Below, piece after piece: positions 1 through 14,230 of a DNA stretch of 64,000 nt. The notes under the pieces were generated by a model, which saw only the letters and a program-made list of their open reading frames with translations, was not told where the DNA came from and did not search any database. The DNA is taken from positions 17,670,001-17,734,000 of the forward strand of contig NC_065877.1 in assembly GCF_933775445.1 (NCBI RefSeq), written 5' to 3'. The first letter of the stretch is position 1. Every line of letters begins with the position of its first letter. The stretch comes from Argentina anserina (taxonomy: Eukaryota; Streptophyta; Magnoliopsida; Rosales; Rosaceae). The position numbers were made by a program, and so were the translations under genes.

Positions 1-3000
1 TCCAATTGTGTATCTTTTCATTTCTCGTTTGAGTATCTTTCTGTAAGGCTTCTGATGCGAGTTTCTATTGTATTTGAGAGTTTTGCAAGTGTGGGAGTGT
101 GTTTCTTTCAAACTGAGTATCTTTACATCGTTTGCGTATCTTTACTATTCCAATTGTGTATCTTTTCATTTCTCGTTTGAGTATCTTTCTGTAAGGCTTT
201 CGGATGCGAGTTTCTATTGAATTTGAGAGTTTTGCAAGTGTGGGAGTGTGTTTCTTTCAAACTGAGTATCTTTACATCGTTTGTGTATCTTTACTATTCC
301 AATTGTGTATCTTTACATCGTTTGCGTATCTTTACTATTCCAATGGTGTATCTTTTCATTTCTCGTTTGAGTATCTTTCTGTAAGGCTTCTGATGCGAGT
401 TTCTATTGTATTTGAGAGTTTTGCAAGTGTGGGAGTGTGTTTCTTTCAAACTGAGTATCTTTACATCGTTTGCGTATCTTTACTATTCCAATTGTGTATC
501 TTTACATCGTTTGCGTATCTTTACTATTCCAATGGTGTATCTTTTCATTTCTCGTTTGAGTATCTTTCTGTAAGGCTTCTGATGCGAGTTTCTATTGAAT
601 TTGAGAGTTTTGCAAGTGTGGGAGTGTGTTTCTTTTAAACTGAGTATCTTTACATCGTTTGCGTATCTTTACTATTCCAATTGTGTATCTTTTCATTTCT
701 CGTTTGAGTATCTTTCTGTAAGGCTTCTGATGCGAGTTTCTATTGTATTTGAGAGTTTTGAAAGTGTGGGAGTGTGTTTCTTTCAAACTGAGTATCTTTA
801 CATCGTTTGCGTATCTTTAGTATTCCAATTGTGTATGTTTACATCGTTTGCGTATCTTTACTATTCCAATTGTGTATCTTTTCCTTTCTCGTTTGAGTAT
901 CTTTCTGTAAGGCTTTCTGATGCGAGTTTCTATTGTATTTGAGAATTTTGCAAGTGTGGGAGTGTGTTTCTTTCAATCTGAGTATCTTTACATCGTTTGC
1001 GTATCTTTACTATTCCAATTGTGTATCGTTACATCGTTTGCGTATCTTTACTATTCCAATTGTGTATCTTTTCATTTCTCGTTTGAGTATCTTTCTGTAA
1101 GGCTTTCTGATGCGAGTTTCTATTGAATTTGAGAGTTTTGCAAGTGTGGGAGTGTTGTTCTTTCAAACTGAGTATCTTTACATCGGTTGCGTATCTTTAC
1201 TATTCCAATTGTGTATCTTTTCATTTCTCGTTTGAGTATCTTTCTGTAAGGCTTCTGATGCGAGTTTCTATTGTATTTGAGAGTTTTGCAAGTGTGGGAG
1301 TGTGTTTCTTTCAAACTGAGTATCTTTACATCGTTTGCGTATCTTTACTATTCCAATTGTGTATCTTTACATCGTTTGCGTATCTTTACTATTCCAATTG
1401 TGTATCTTTTCATTTCTCGTTTGAGTATTTTTCTGTAAGGCTTCTGATGCGAGTTTCTATTGTATTTGAGAGTTTTGCAAGTGTGGGAGTGTGTTTCTTT
1501 CAAACTGAGTATCTTTACATCGTTTGCGTATCTTTACTATTCCAATTGTGTATCTTTACATCGTTTGCGTATCTTTACTATTCCAATTGTGTATCTTTTC
1601 ATTTCTCGTTTGAGTATCTTTCTGTAAGGCTTCTGATGCGAGTTTCTATTGTATTTGAGAGTTTTGCAAGTGTGGGAGTGTGTTTCTTTCAAACTGAGTA
1701 TCTTTACATCGTTTGCGTATCTTTACTATTCCAATTGTGTATCTTTACATCGTTTGCGTATCTTTACTATTCCAATTGTGTATCTTTTCATTTCTCGTTT
1801 GAGTATTTTTCTGTAAGGCTTCTGATGCGAGTTTCTATTGTATTTGAGAGTTTTGCAAGTGTGGGAGTGTGTTTCTTTCAAACTGAGTATCTTTACATCA
1901 TTTGCGTATCTTTACTATTCCAATTGTGTATCTTTACATCGTTTGCGTATCTTTACTATTCCAATTGTGTATCTTTTCATTTCTCGTTTGAGTATTTTTC
2001 TGTAAGGCTTCTGATGCGAGTTTCTATTGTATTTGAGAGTTTTGCAAGTGTGGGAGTGTGTTTCTTTCAAACTCAGTATCTTTACATCGTTTGCGTATCT
2101 TTACTATTCCAATTGTGTATCTTTACATCGTTTGCGTATCTTTACTATTCCAATTGTGTATCTTTTCATTTCTCGTTTGAGTATTTTTCTGTAAGGCTTC
2201 TGATGCGAGTTTCTATTGTATTTGAGAGTTTCGCAAGTGTGGGAGTGTGTTTCTTTCAAACTGAGTATCTTTACATCGTTTGCGTATCTTTACTATTCCA
2301 ATTGTGTATCTTTTCATTTCTCGTTTGAGTATCTTTCTGTAAGGCTTTCTGATGCGAGTTTCTATTGTATTTGAGAGTTTTGCAAGTTTGGGAGTGTGTT
2401 TCTTTCAAACTGAGTATCTTTACATCGTTTGCGTATCTTTACTATTCCAATTGTGTATCTTTACATCGTTTGCGTATCTTTAGTATTCCAATTGTGTATC
2501 TTTTCATTTCTCGTTTGAGTATCTTTCTGTAAGGCTTCTGATGCGAGTTTCTATTGTATTTGAGAGTTTTGCAAGTGTGGGAGTGTGTTTCTTTCAAACT
2601 GAGTATCTTTACATCGTTTGCGTATCTTTACTATTCCAATTGTGTATCTTTTCATTTCTCGTTTGAGTATCTTTCTGTAAGGCTTTCGGATGCGAGTTTC
2701 TATTGAATTTGAGAGTTTTGCAAGTGTGGGAGTGTGTTTCTTTTAAACTGAGTATCTTTACATCGTTTGCGTATCTTTACTATTCAAATTGTGTATCTTT
2801 TCATTTCTCGTTTGAGTATCTTTCTGTAAGGCTTCTGATGCGAGTTTCTATTGTATTTGAGAGTCTCGCAAGTGTGGGAGTGTGTTTCTTTCAAACTGAG
2901 TATCTTTACATCGTTTGCGTATCTTTACTATTCCAATTGTGTATCTTTTCATTTCTCGTTTGAGTATCTTTCTGTAAGGCTTTCTGATGCGAGTTTCTAT

Positions 3001-6000
3001 TGTATTTGAGAGTTTTGCAAGTTTGGGAGTGTGTTTCTTTCAAACTGAGTATCTTTACATCGTTTGTGTATCTTTACTATTCCAATTGTGTATCTTTACA
3101 TCGTTTGCGTATCTTTACTATTCCAATGGTGTATCTTTTCATTTCTCGTTTGAGTATCTTTCTGTAAGGCTTCTGATGCGAGTTTCTATTGTATTTGAGA
3201 GTTTTGCAAGTGTGGGAGTGTGTTTCTTTCAAACTGAGTATCTTTACATCGTTTGCGTATCTTTACTATTCCAATTGTGTATCTTTACATCGTTTGCGTA
3301 TCTTTACTATTCCAATGGTGTATCTTTTCATTTCTCGTTTGAGTATCTTTCTGTAAGGCTTCTGATGCGAGTTTCTATTGAATTTGAGAGTTTTGCAAGT
3401 GTGGGAGTGTGTTTCTTTCAAACTGAGTATCTTTACATCGTTTGCGTATCTTTACTATTCCAATTGTGTATCTTTTCATTTCTCGTTTGAGTATCTTTCT
3501 GTAAGGCTTCTGATGCGAGTTTCTATTTTATTTGAGAGTTTTGAAAGTTTGGGAGTGTGTTTCTTTTAAACTGAGTATCTTTACATCGTTTGCGTATCTT
3601 TACTATTCCAATTGTGTATCTTTACATCGTTTGCGTATCTTTACTATTCCAATGGTGTATCTTTTCATTTCTCGTTTGAGTATCTTTCTGTAAGGCTTTC
3701 GGATGCGAGTTTCTATTGAATTTGAGAGTTTTGCAAGTGTGGGAGTGTGTTTCTTTTAAATTGAGTATCTTTACATCGTTTGCGTATCTTTACTATTCCA
3801 ATTGTGTATCTTTTCATTTCTCGTTTGAGTATTTTTCTGTAAGGCTTCTGATGCGAGTTTCTATTGTATTTGAGAGTTTTGCAAGTTTGGGAGTGTGTTT
3901 CTTTCAAACTGAGTATCTTTACATCGTTTGCGTATCTTTACTATTCCAATTGTGTATCTTTACATCGTTTGCGTATCTTTACTATTCCAATGGTGTATCT
4001 TTTCATTTCTCGTTTGAGTATCTTTCTGTAAGGCTTCTGATGCGAGTTTCTATTGTATTTGAGAGTTTTGCAAGTGTGGGAGTGTGTTTCTTTCAAACTG
4101 AGTATCTTTACATCGTTTGCGTATCTTTACTATTCCAATTGTCTATCTTTACATCGTTTGCGTATCTTTACTATTCCAATTGTGTATCTTTTCATTTCTC
4201 GTTTGAGTATCTTTCTGTAAGGCTTTCTGATGCGAGTTTCTATTGAATTTGAGAGTTTTGCAAGTGTGGGAGTGTGTTTCTTTCAAACTGAGTATCTTTA
4301 CATCGTTTGCGTATATTTACTATTCCAATTGTGTATCTTTACATCGTTTGCGTATCTTTAGTATTCCAATTGTGTATCTTTTCATTTCTCATTTGAGTAT
4401 CTTTCTGTAAGGCTTCTGATGCGAGTTTCTATTGTATTTGAGAGTTTTGCAAGTGTGGGAGTGTGTTTCTTTCAAACTGAGTATCTTTACATCGTTTGCG
4501 TATCTTTACTATTCCAATTGTGTATCTTTTCATTTCTCGTTTGAGTATCTTTCTGTAAGGCTTTCGGATGCGAGTTTCTATTGAATTTGAGAGTTTTGCA
4601 AGTGTGGGAGTGTGTTTCTTTTAAACTGAGTATCTTTACATCGTTTGCGTATCTTTACTATTCAAATTGTGTATCTTTTCATTTCTCGTTTGAGTATCTT
4701 TCTGTAAGGCTTCTGATGCGAGTTTCTATTGTATTTGAGAGTTTTGCAAGTTTGGGAGTGTGTTTCTTTCAAACTGAGTATCTTTACATCGTTTGCGTAT
4801 CTTTACTATTCCAATTGTGTATCTTTACATCGTTTGCGTATCTTTACTATTCCAATTGCGTATCTTTTCATTTCTCGTTTGAGTATCTTTTGTAAGGCTT
4901 CTGATGCGAGTTTCTATTGTATTTGAGAGTTTTGCAAGTGTGGGAGTGTGTTTCTTTCAAACTGAGTATCTTTACATCGTTTGCGTATCTTTACTATTCC
5001 AATTGTGTATCTTTACATCGTTTGCGTATCTTTACTATTCCAATTGTGTATCTTTTCATTTCTCGTTTGAGTATTTTTCTGTAAGGCTTCTGATGCGAGT
5101 TTCTATTGTATTTGAGAGTTTTGCCAGTGTGGGAGTGTGTTTCTTTCAAACTGAGTATCTTTACATCATTTGCGTATCTTTACTATTCCAATTGTGTATC
5201 TTTACATCGTTTGCGTATCTTTACTATTCCAATTGTGTATCTTTTCATTTCTCGTTTGAGTATTTTTCTGTAAGGCTTCTGATGCGAGTTTCTATTGTAT
5301 TTGAGAGTTTTGCAAGTGTGGGAGTGTGTTTCTTTCAAACTCAGTATCTTTACATCGTTTGCGTATCTTTACTATTCCAATTGTGTATCTTTACATCGTT
5401 TGCGTATCTTTACTATTCCAATTGTGTATCTTTTCATTTCTCGTTTGAGTATTTTTCTGTAAGGCTTCTGATGCGAGTTTCTATTGAATTTGAGAGTTTT
5501 GCAAGTGTGGGAGTGTGTTTCTTTTAAACTGAGTATCTTTACATCGTTTGCGTATCTTTACTATTCAAATTGTGTATCTTTTCATTTCTCGTTTGAGTAT
5601 CTTTCTGTAAGGCTTCTGATGCGAGTTTCTATTGTATTTGAGAGTTTCGCAAGTGTGGGAGTGTGTTTCTTTCAAACTGAGTATCTTTACATCGTTTGCG
5701 TATCTTTACTATTCCAATTGTGTATCTTTTCATTTCTCGTTTGAGTATCTTTCTGTAAGGCTTTCTGATGCGAGTTTCTATTGTATTTGAGAGTTTTGCA
5801 AGTTTGGGAGTGTGTTTCTTTCAAACTGAGTATCTTTACATCGTTTGTGTATCTTTACTATTCCAATTGTGTATCTTTTCATTTCTCGTTTGAGTATCTT
5901 TCTGTAAGGCTTTCTGATGCGAGTTTCTATTGTATTTGAGAGTTTTGCAAGTTTGGGAGTGTGTTTCTTTCAAACTGAGTATCTTTACATCGTTTGTGTA

Positions 6001-9000
6001 TCTTTACTATTCCAATTGTGTATCTTTACATCGTTTGCGTATCTTTACTATTCCAATGGTGTATCTTTTCATTTCTCGTTTGAGTATCTTTCTGTAAGGC
6101 TTCTGATGCGAGTTTCTATTGTATTTGAGAGTTTTGCAAGTGTGGGAGTGTGTTTCTTTCAAACTGAGTATCTTTACATCGTTTGCGTATCTTTACTATT
6201 CCAATTGTGTATCTTTACATCGTTTGCGTATCTTTACTATTCCAATGGTGTATCTTTTCATTTCTCGTTTGAGTATCTTTCTGTAAGGCTTCTGATGCGA
6301 GTTTCTATTGAATTTGAGAGTTTTGCAAGTGTGGGAGTGTGTTTCTTTTAAACTGAGTATCTTTACATCGTTTGCGTATCTTTACTATTCCAATTGTGTA
6401 TCTTTTCATTTCTCGTTTGAGTATCTTTCTGTAAGGCTTCTGATGCGAGTTTCTATTTTATTTAAGAGTTTTGAAAGTTTGGGAGTGTGTTTCTTTTAAA
6501 CTGAGTATCTTTACATCGTTTGCGTATCTTTACTATTCCAATTGTGTATCTTTACATCGTTTGCGTATCTTTACTATTCCAATGGTGTATCTTTTCATTT
6601 CTCGTTTGAGTATCTTTCTGTAAGGCTTTCGGATGCGAGTTTCTATTGAATTTGAGAGTTTTGCAAGTGTGGGAGTGTGTTTCTTTTAAATTGAGTATCT
6701 TTACATCGTTTGCGTATCTTTACTATTCCAATTGTGTATCTTTTCATTTCTCGTTTGAGTATTTTTCTGTAAGGCTTCTGATGCGAGTTTCTATTGTATT
6801 TGAGAGTTTTGCAAGTTTGGGAGTGTGTTTCTTTCAAACTGAGTATCTTTACATCGTTTGCGTATCTTTACTATTCCAATTGTGTATCTTTACATCGTTT
6901 GCGTATCTTTACTATTCCAATGGTGTATCTTTTCATTTCTCGTTTGAGTATCTTTCTGTAAGGCTTCTGATGCGAGTTTCTATTGTATTTGAGAGTTTTG
7001 CAAGTGTGGGAGTGTGTTTCTTTCAAACTGAGTATCTTTACATCGTTTGCGTATCTTTACTATTCCAATTGTCTATCTTTACATCGTTTGCGTATCTTTA
7101 CTATTCCAATTGTGTATCTTTTCATTTCTCGTTTGAGTATCTTTCTGTAAGGCTTTCTGATGCGAGTTTCTATTGAATTTGAGAGTTTTGCAAGTGTGGG
7201 AGTGTGTTTCTTTCAAACTGAGTATCTTTACATCGTTTGCGTATCTTTACTATTCCAATTGTGTATCTTTACATCGTTTGCGTATCTTTAGTATTCCAAT
7301 TGTGTATCTTTTCATTTCTCGTTTGAGTATCTTTCTGTAAGGCTTCTGATGCGAGTTTCTATTGTATTTGAGAGTTTTGCAAGTGTGGGAGTGTGTTTCT
7401 TTCAAACTGAGTATCTTTACATCGTTTGCGTATCTTTACTATTCCAATTGTGTATCTTTTCATTTCTCGTTTGAGTATCTTTCTGTAAGGCTTTCGGATG
7501 CGAGTTTCTATTGAATTTGAGAGTTTTGCAAGTGTGGGAGTGTGTTTCTTTTAAACTGAGTATCTTTACATCGTTTGCGTATCTTTACTATTCAAATTGT
7601 GTATCTTTTCATTTCTCGTTTGAGTATCTTTCTGTAAGGCTTCTGATGCGAGTTTCTATTGTATTTGAGAGTTTCGCAAGTGTGGGAGTGTGTTTCTTTC
7701 AAACTGAGTATCTTTACATCGTTTGCGTATCTTTACTATTCCAATGGTGTATCTTTTCATTTCTCGTTTGAGTATCTTTCTGTAAGGCTTCTGATGCGAG
7801 TTTCTATTGTATTTGAGAGTTTTGCAAGTTTGGGAGTGTGTTTCTTTCAAACTGAGTATCTTTACATCGTTTGTGTATCTTTACTATTCCAATTGTGTAT
7901 CTTTACATCGTTTGCGTATCTTTACTATTCCAATGGTGTATCTTTTCATTTCTCGTTTGAGTATCTTTCTGTAAGGCTTCTGATGCGAGTTTCTATTGTA
8001 TTTGAGAGTTTTGCAAGTGTGGGAGTGTGTTTCTTTCAAACTGAGTATCTTTACATCGTTTGCGTATCTTTACTATTCCAATTGTGTATCTTTACATCGT
8101 TTGCGTATCTTTACTATTCCAATGGTGTATCTTTTCATTTCTCGTTTGAGTATCTTTCTGTAAGGCTTCTGATGCGAGTTTCTATTGAATTTGAGAGTTT
8201 TGCAAGTGTGGGAGTGTGTTTCTTTTAAACTGAGTATCTTTACATCGTTTGCGTATCTTTACTATTCCAATTGTGTATCTTTTCATTTCTCGTTTGAGTA
8301 TCTTTCTGTAAGGCTTCTGATGCGAGTTTCTATTGTATTTGAGAGTTTTGAAAGTTTGGGAGTGTGTTTCTTTTAAACTGAGTATCTTTACATCGTTTGC
8401 GTATCTTTACTATTCCAATTGTGTATCTTTACATCGTTTGCGTATCTTTACTATTCCAATGGTGTATCTTTTCATTTCTCGTTTGAGTATCTTTCTGTAA
8501 GGCTTTCGGATGCGAGTTTCTATTGAATTTGAGAGTTTTGCAAGTGTGGGAGTGTGTTTCTTTTAAATTGAGTATCTTTACATCGTTTGCGCATCTTTAC
8601 TATTTTAATTGTGTATCTTTTCATTTCTCGTTTGAGTATTTTTCTGTAAGGCTTCTGATGCGAGTTTCTATTGTATTTGAGAGTTTTGCAAGTTTGGGAG
8701 TGTGTTTCTTTCAAACTGAGTATCTTTACATCGTTTGCGTATCTTTACTATTCCAATTGTGTATCTTTACATCGTTTGCGTATCTTTACTATTCCAATGG
8801 TGTATCTTTTCATTTCTCGTTTGAGTATCTTTCTGTAAGGCTTCTGATGCGAGTTTCTATTGTATTTGAGAGTTTTGCAAGTGTGGGAGTGTGTTTCTTT
8901 CAAACTGAGTATCTTTACATCGTTTGCGTATCTTTACTATTCCAATTGTCTATCTTTACATCGTTTGCGTATCTTTACTATTCCAATTGTGTATCTTTTC

Positions 9001-12000
9001 ATTTCTCGTTTGAGTATTTTTCTGTAAGGCTTCTGATGCGAGTTTCTATTGTATTTGAGAGTTTTGCCAGTGTGGGAGTGTGTTTCTTTCAAACTGAGTA
9101 TCTTTACATCATTTGCGTATCTTTACTATTCCAATTGTGTATCTTTACATCGTTTGCGTATCTTTACTATTCCAATTGTGTATCTTTTCATTTCTCGTTT
9201 GAGTATTTTTCTGTAAGGCTTCTGATGCGAGTTTCTATTGTATTTGAGAGTTTTGCAAGTGTGGGAGTGTGTTTCTTTCAAACTCAGTATCTTTACATCG
9301 TTTGCGTATCTTTACTATTCCAATTGTGTATCTTTACATCGTTTGCGTATCTTTACTATTCCAATTGTGTATCTTTTCATTTCTCGTTTGAGTATTTTTC
9401 TGTAAGGCTTCTGATGCGAGTTTCTATTGTATTTGAGAGTTTCGCAAGTGTGGGAGTGTGTTTCTTTCAAACTGAGTATCTTTACATCGTTTGCGTATCT
9501 TTACTATTCCAATTGTGTATCTTTTCATTTCTCGTTTGAGTATCTTTCTGTAAGGCTTTCTGATGCGAGTTTCTATTGTATTTGAGAGTTTTGCAAGTTT
9601 GGGAGTGTGTTTCTTTCAAACTGAGTATCTTTACATCGTTTGCGTATCTTTACTATTCCAATTGTGTATCTTTACATCGTTTGCGTATCTTTACTATTCC
9701 AATGGTGTATCTTTTCATTTCTCGTTTGAGTATCTTTCTGTAAGGCTTTCTGATGCGAGTTTCTATTGAATTTGAGAGTTTTGCAAGTGTGGGAGTGTGT
9801 TTCTTTCAAACTGAGTATCTTTACATCGTTTGCGTATATTTACTATTCCAATTGTGTATCTTTACATCGTTTGCGTATCTTTAGTATTCCAATTGTGTAT
9901 CTTTTCATTTCTCGTTTGAGTATCTTTCTGTAAGGCTTCTGATGCGAGTTTCTATTGTATTTGAGAGTTTTGCAAGTGTGGGAGTGTGTTTCTTTCAAAC
10001 TGAGTATCTTTACATCGTTTGCGTATCTTTACTATTCCAATTGTGTATCTTTTCATTTCTCGTTTGAGTATCTTTCTGTAAGGCTTTCGGATGCGAGTTT
10101 CTATTGAATTTGAGAGTTTTGCAAGTGTGGGAGTGTGTTTCTTTTAAACTGAGTATCTTTACATCGTTTGCGTATCTTTACTATTCAAATTGTGTATCTT
10201 TTCATTTCTCGTTTGAGTATCTTTCTGTAAGGCTTCGGATGCGAGTTTCTATTGAATTTGAGAGTTTTGCAAGTGTGGGAGTGTGTTTCTTTTAAATTGA
10301 GTATCTTTACATCGTTTGCGTATCTTTACTATTCCAATTGTGTATCTTTTCATTTCTCGTTTGAGTATCTTTCTGTAAGACTTCTGATGCGAGTTTCTAT
10401 TGTATTTGAGAGTTTTGAAAGTTTGGGAGTGTGTTTCTTTTAAACTGAGTATCTTTACATCGTTTGCGTATCTTTACTATTCCAATTGTGTATCTTTTCA
10501 TTTCTCGTTTGAGTATCTTTCTGTAAGGCTTTCGGATGCGAGTTTCTATTGAATTTGAGAGTTTTGCAAGTGTGGGAGTGTGTTTCTTTTAAACTGAGTA
10601 TCTTTACATCGTTTGCGTATCTTTACTATTCAAATTGTGTATCTTTTCATTTCTCGTTTGAGTATCTTTCTGTAAGGCTTCTGATGCGAGTTTCTATTGT
10701 ATTTGAGAGTTTCGCAAGTGTGGGAGTGTGTTTCTTTCAAACTGAGTATCTTTACATCGTTTGCGTATCTTTACTATTCCAATTGTGTATCTTTTCATTT
10801 CTCGTTTGAGTATCTTTCTGTAAGGCTTTCTGATGCGAGTTTCTATTGTATTTGAGAGTTTTGCAAGTGTGGGAGTGTGTTTCTTTCAAACTGAGTATCT
10901 TTACATCGTTTGTGTATCTTTACTATTCCAATTGTGTATCTTTACATCGTTTGCGTATCTTTACTATTCCAATGGTGTATCTTTTCATTTCTCGTTTGAG
11001 TATCTTTCTGTAAGGCTTCTGATGCGAGTTTCTATTGTATTTGAGAGTTTTGCAAGTGTGGGAGTGTGTTTCTTTCAAACTGAGTATCTTTACATCGTTT
11101 GCGTATCTTTACTATTCCAATTGTGTATCTTTACATCGTTTGCGTATCTTTACTATTCCAATTGTGTATCTTTTCATTTCTCGTTTGAGTATCTTTCTGT
11201 AAGGCTTCTGATGCGAGTTTCTATTGAATTTGAGAGTTTTGCAAGTGTGGGAGTGTGTTTCTTTTAAACTGAGTATCTTTACATCGTTTGCGTATCTTTA
11301 CTATTCCAATTGTGTATCTTTTCATTTCTCGTTTGAGTATCTTCTGTAAGGCTTCTGATGCGAGTTTCTATTTTATTTGAGAGTTTTGAAAGTTTGGGAG
11401 TGTGTTTCTTTCAAACTGAGTATCTTTACATCGTTTGCGTATCTTTACTATTCCAATTGTGTATCTTTACATCGTTTGCGTATCTTTACTATTCCAATGG
11501 TGTATCTTTTCATTTCTCGTTTGAGTATCTTTCTGTAAGGCTTTCGGATGCGAGTTTCTATTGAATTTGAGAGTTTTGCAAGTGTGGGAGTGTGTTTCTT
11601 TTAAATTGAGTATCTTTACATCGTTTGCGTATCTTTACTATTCCAATTGTGTATCTTTTCATTTCTCGTTTGAGTATTTTTCTGTAAGGCTTCTGATGCG
11701 AGTTTCTATTGTATTTGAGAGTTTTGCAAGTTTGGGAGTGTGTTTCTTTCAAACTGAGTATCTTTACATCGTTTGCGTATCTTTACTATTCCAATTGTGT
11801 ATCTTTACATCGTTTGCGTATCTTTACTATTCCAATTGTGTATCTTTTCATTTCTCGTTTGAGTATCTTTCTGTAAGGCTTCTGATGCGAGTTTCTATTG
11901 TATTTGAGAGTTTTGCAAGTGTGGGAGTGTGTTTCTTTCAAACTGAGTATCTTTACATCGTTTGCGTATCTTTACTATTCCAATTGTCTATCTTTACATC

Positions 12001-14230
12001 GTTTGCGTATCTTTACTATTCCAATTGTGTATCTTTTCATTTCTCGTTTGAGTATCTTTCTGTAAGGCTTTCTGATGCGAGTTTCTATTGTATTTGAGAG
12101 TTTTGCAAGTGTGGGAGTGTGTTTCTTTCAAACTGAGTATCTTTACATCGTTTGCGTATATTTACTATTCCAATTGTGTATCTTTACATCGTTTGCGTAT
12201 CTTTAGTATTCCAATTGTGTATCTTTTCATTTCTCGTTTGAGTATCTTTCTGTAAGGCTTCTGATGCGAGTTTCTATTGTATTTGAGAGTTTTGCAAGTG
12301 TGGGAGTGTGTTTCTTTCAAACTGAGTATCTTTACATCGTTTGCGTATCTTTACTATTCCAATTGTGTATCTTTTCATTTCTCGTTTGAGTATCTTTCTG
12401 TAAGGCTTTCGGATGCGAGTTTCTATTGAATTTGAGAGTTTTGCAAGTGTGGGAGTGTGTTTCTTTTAAACTGAGTATCTTTACATCGTTTGCGTATCTT
12501 TACTATTCAAATTGTGTATCTTTTCATTTCTCGTTTGAGTATCTTTCTGTAAGGCTTCTGATGCGAGTTTCTATTGTATTTGAGAGTTTCGCAAGTGTGG
12601 GAGTGTGTTTCTTTCAAACTGAGTATCTTTACATCGTTTGCGTATCTTTACTATTCCAATGGTGTATCTTTTCATTTCTCGTTTGAGTATCTTTCTGTAA
12701 GGCTTCTGATGCGAGTTTCTATTGTATTTGAGAGTTTTGCAAGTTTGGGAGTGTGTTTCTTTCAAACTGAGTATCTTTACATCGTTTGTGTATCTTTACT
12801 ATTCCAATTGTGTATCTTTACATCGTTTGCGTATCTTTACTATTCCAATGGTGTATCTTTTCATTTCTCGTTTGAGTATCTTTCTGTAAGGCTTCTGATG
12901 CGAGTTTCTATTGTATTTGAGAGTTTTGCAAGTGTGGGAGTGTGTTTCTTTCAAACTGAGTATCTTTACATCGTTTGCGTATCTTTACTATTCCAATTGT
13001 GTATCTTTACATCGTTTGCGTATCTTTACTATTCCAATGGTGTATCTTTTCATTTCTCGTTTGAGTATCTTTCTGTAAGGCTTCTGATGCGAGTTTCTAT
13101 TGAATTTGAGAGTTTTGCAAGTGTGGGAGTGTGTTTCTTTTAAACTGAGTATCTTTACATCGTTTGCGTATCTTTACTATTCCAATTGTGTATCTTTTCA
13201 TTTCTCGTTTGAGTATCTTTCTGTAAGGCTTCTGATGCGAGTTTCTATTGAATTTGAGTGTTTTGCAAGTGTGGGAGTGTGTTTCTTTTAAACTGAGTAT
13301 CTTTACATCGTTTGCGTATCTTTACTATTCCAATTGTGTATCTTTTCATTTCTCGTTTGAGTATCTTTCTGTAAGACTTCTGATGCGAGTTTCTATTGTA
13401 TTTGAGAGTTTTGAAAGTTTGGGAGTGTGTTTCTTTTAAACTGAGTATCTTTACATCGTTTGCGTATCTTTACTATTCCAATTGTGTATCTTTACATCGT
13501 TTGCGTATCTTTACTATTCCAATTGTGTATCTTTTCATTTCTCGTTTGAGTATTTTTCTGTAAGGCTTCTGATGCGAGTTTCTATTGTATTTGAGAGTTT
13601 TGCAAGTGTGGGAGTGTGTTTCTTTTAAATTGAGTATCTTTACATCGTTTGCGTATCTTTACTATTCCAATTGTGTATCTTTTCATTTCTCGTTTGAGTA
13701 TTTTTCTGTAAGGCTTCTGATGCGAGTTTCTATTGTATTTGAGAGTTTCGCAAGTTTGGGAGTGTGTTTCTTTCAAACTGAGTATCTTTACATCGTTTGC
13801 GTATCTTTACTATTCCAATTGTGTATCTTTACATCGTTTGCGTATCTTTACTATTCCAATGGTGTATCTTTTCATTTCTCGTTTGAGTATCTTTCTGTAA
13901 GGCTTCTGATGCGAGTTTCTATTGTATTTGAGTGTTTTGCAAGTGTGGGAGTGTGTTTCTTTTAAACTGAGTATCTTTACATCGTTTGCGTATCTTTACT
14001 ATTCCAATTGTGTATCTTTTCATTTCTCGTTTGAGTATCTTTCTGTAAGACTTCTGATGCGAGTTTCTATTGTATTTGAGAGTTTTGAAAGTTTGGGAGT
14101 GTGTTTCTTTTAAACTGAGTATCTTTACATCGTTTGCGTATCTTTACTATTCCAATTGTGTATCTTTACATCGTTTGCGTATCTTTACTATTCCAATTGT
14201 GTATCTTTTCATTTCTCGTTTGAGTATTTT
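1..14230 (+). repeat. Satellite zone A: mosaic of shared segments
   Basis: Zone A has no single higher-order period. Segments recur at several offsets: about 2,930-4,740 matches 5,860-7,670 (offset 2,930); 6,308-8,523 shows an offset of 1,877; about 4,580-5,480 matches zone B at offset 10,543; about 8,970-13,240 matches zone B at offset 6,600, switching to 6,155/6,156. The AATGGTG variant of the 41-bp module and the GAAAGTTTGGG variant are frequent. Borders are read by eye from matching variant patterns and could be off by a monomer. Confidence 0.8.
10104..10548 (+). repeat. Extra three-monomer block (445 bp) relative to zone B
   Basis: The zone A to zone B offset is 6,600 bp up to about 10,104 and 6,155 bp from 10,549; both positions align with 16,704. 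The difference, 445 bp, equals three short monomers (148 + 148 + 149). This is a local expansion in zone A or a contraction in zone B, and the unit-sized step suggests unequal exchange. Confidence 0.8.

Noticed and set aside
1123..2328. 401-codon open frame made of a repeating 63-residue hydrophobic sequence
   Set aside because: It exists because 189-bp monomers are divisible by three and one frame lacks stops. It breaks at every 148/149-bp monomer, variants do not favour synonymous changes, and the same frame appears all over the array. No start context or flanking gene signal.
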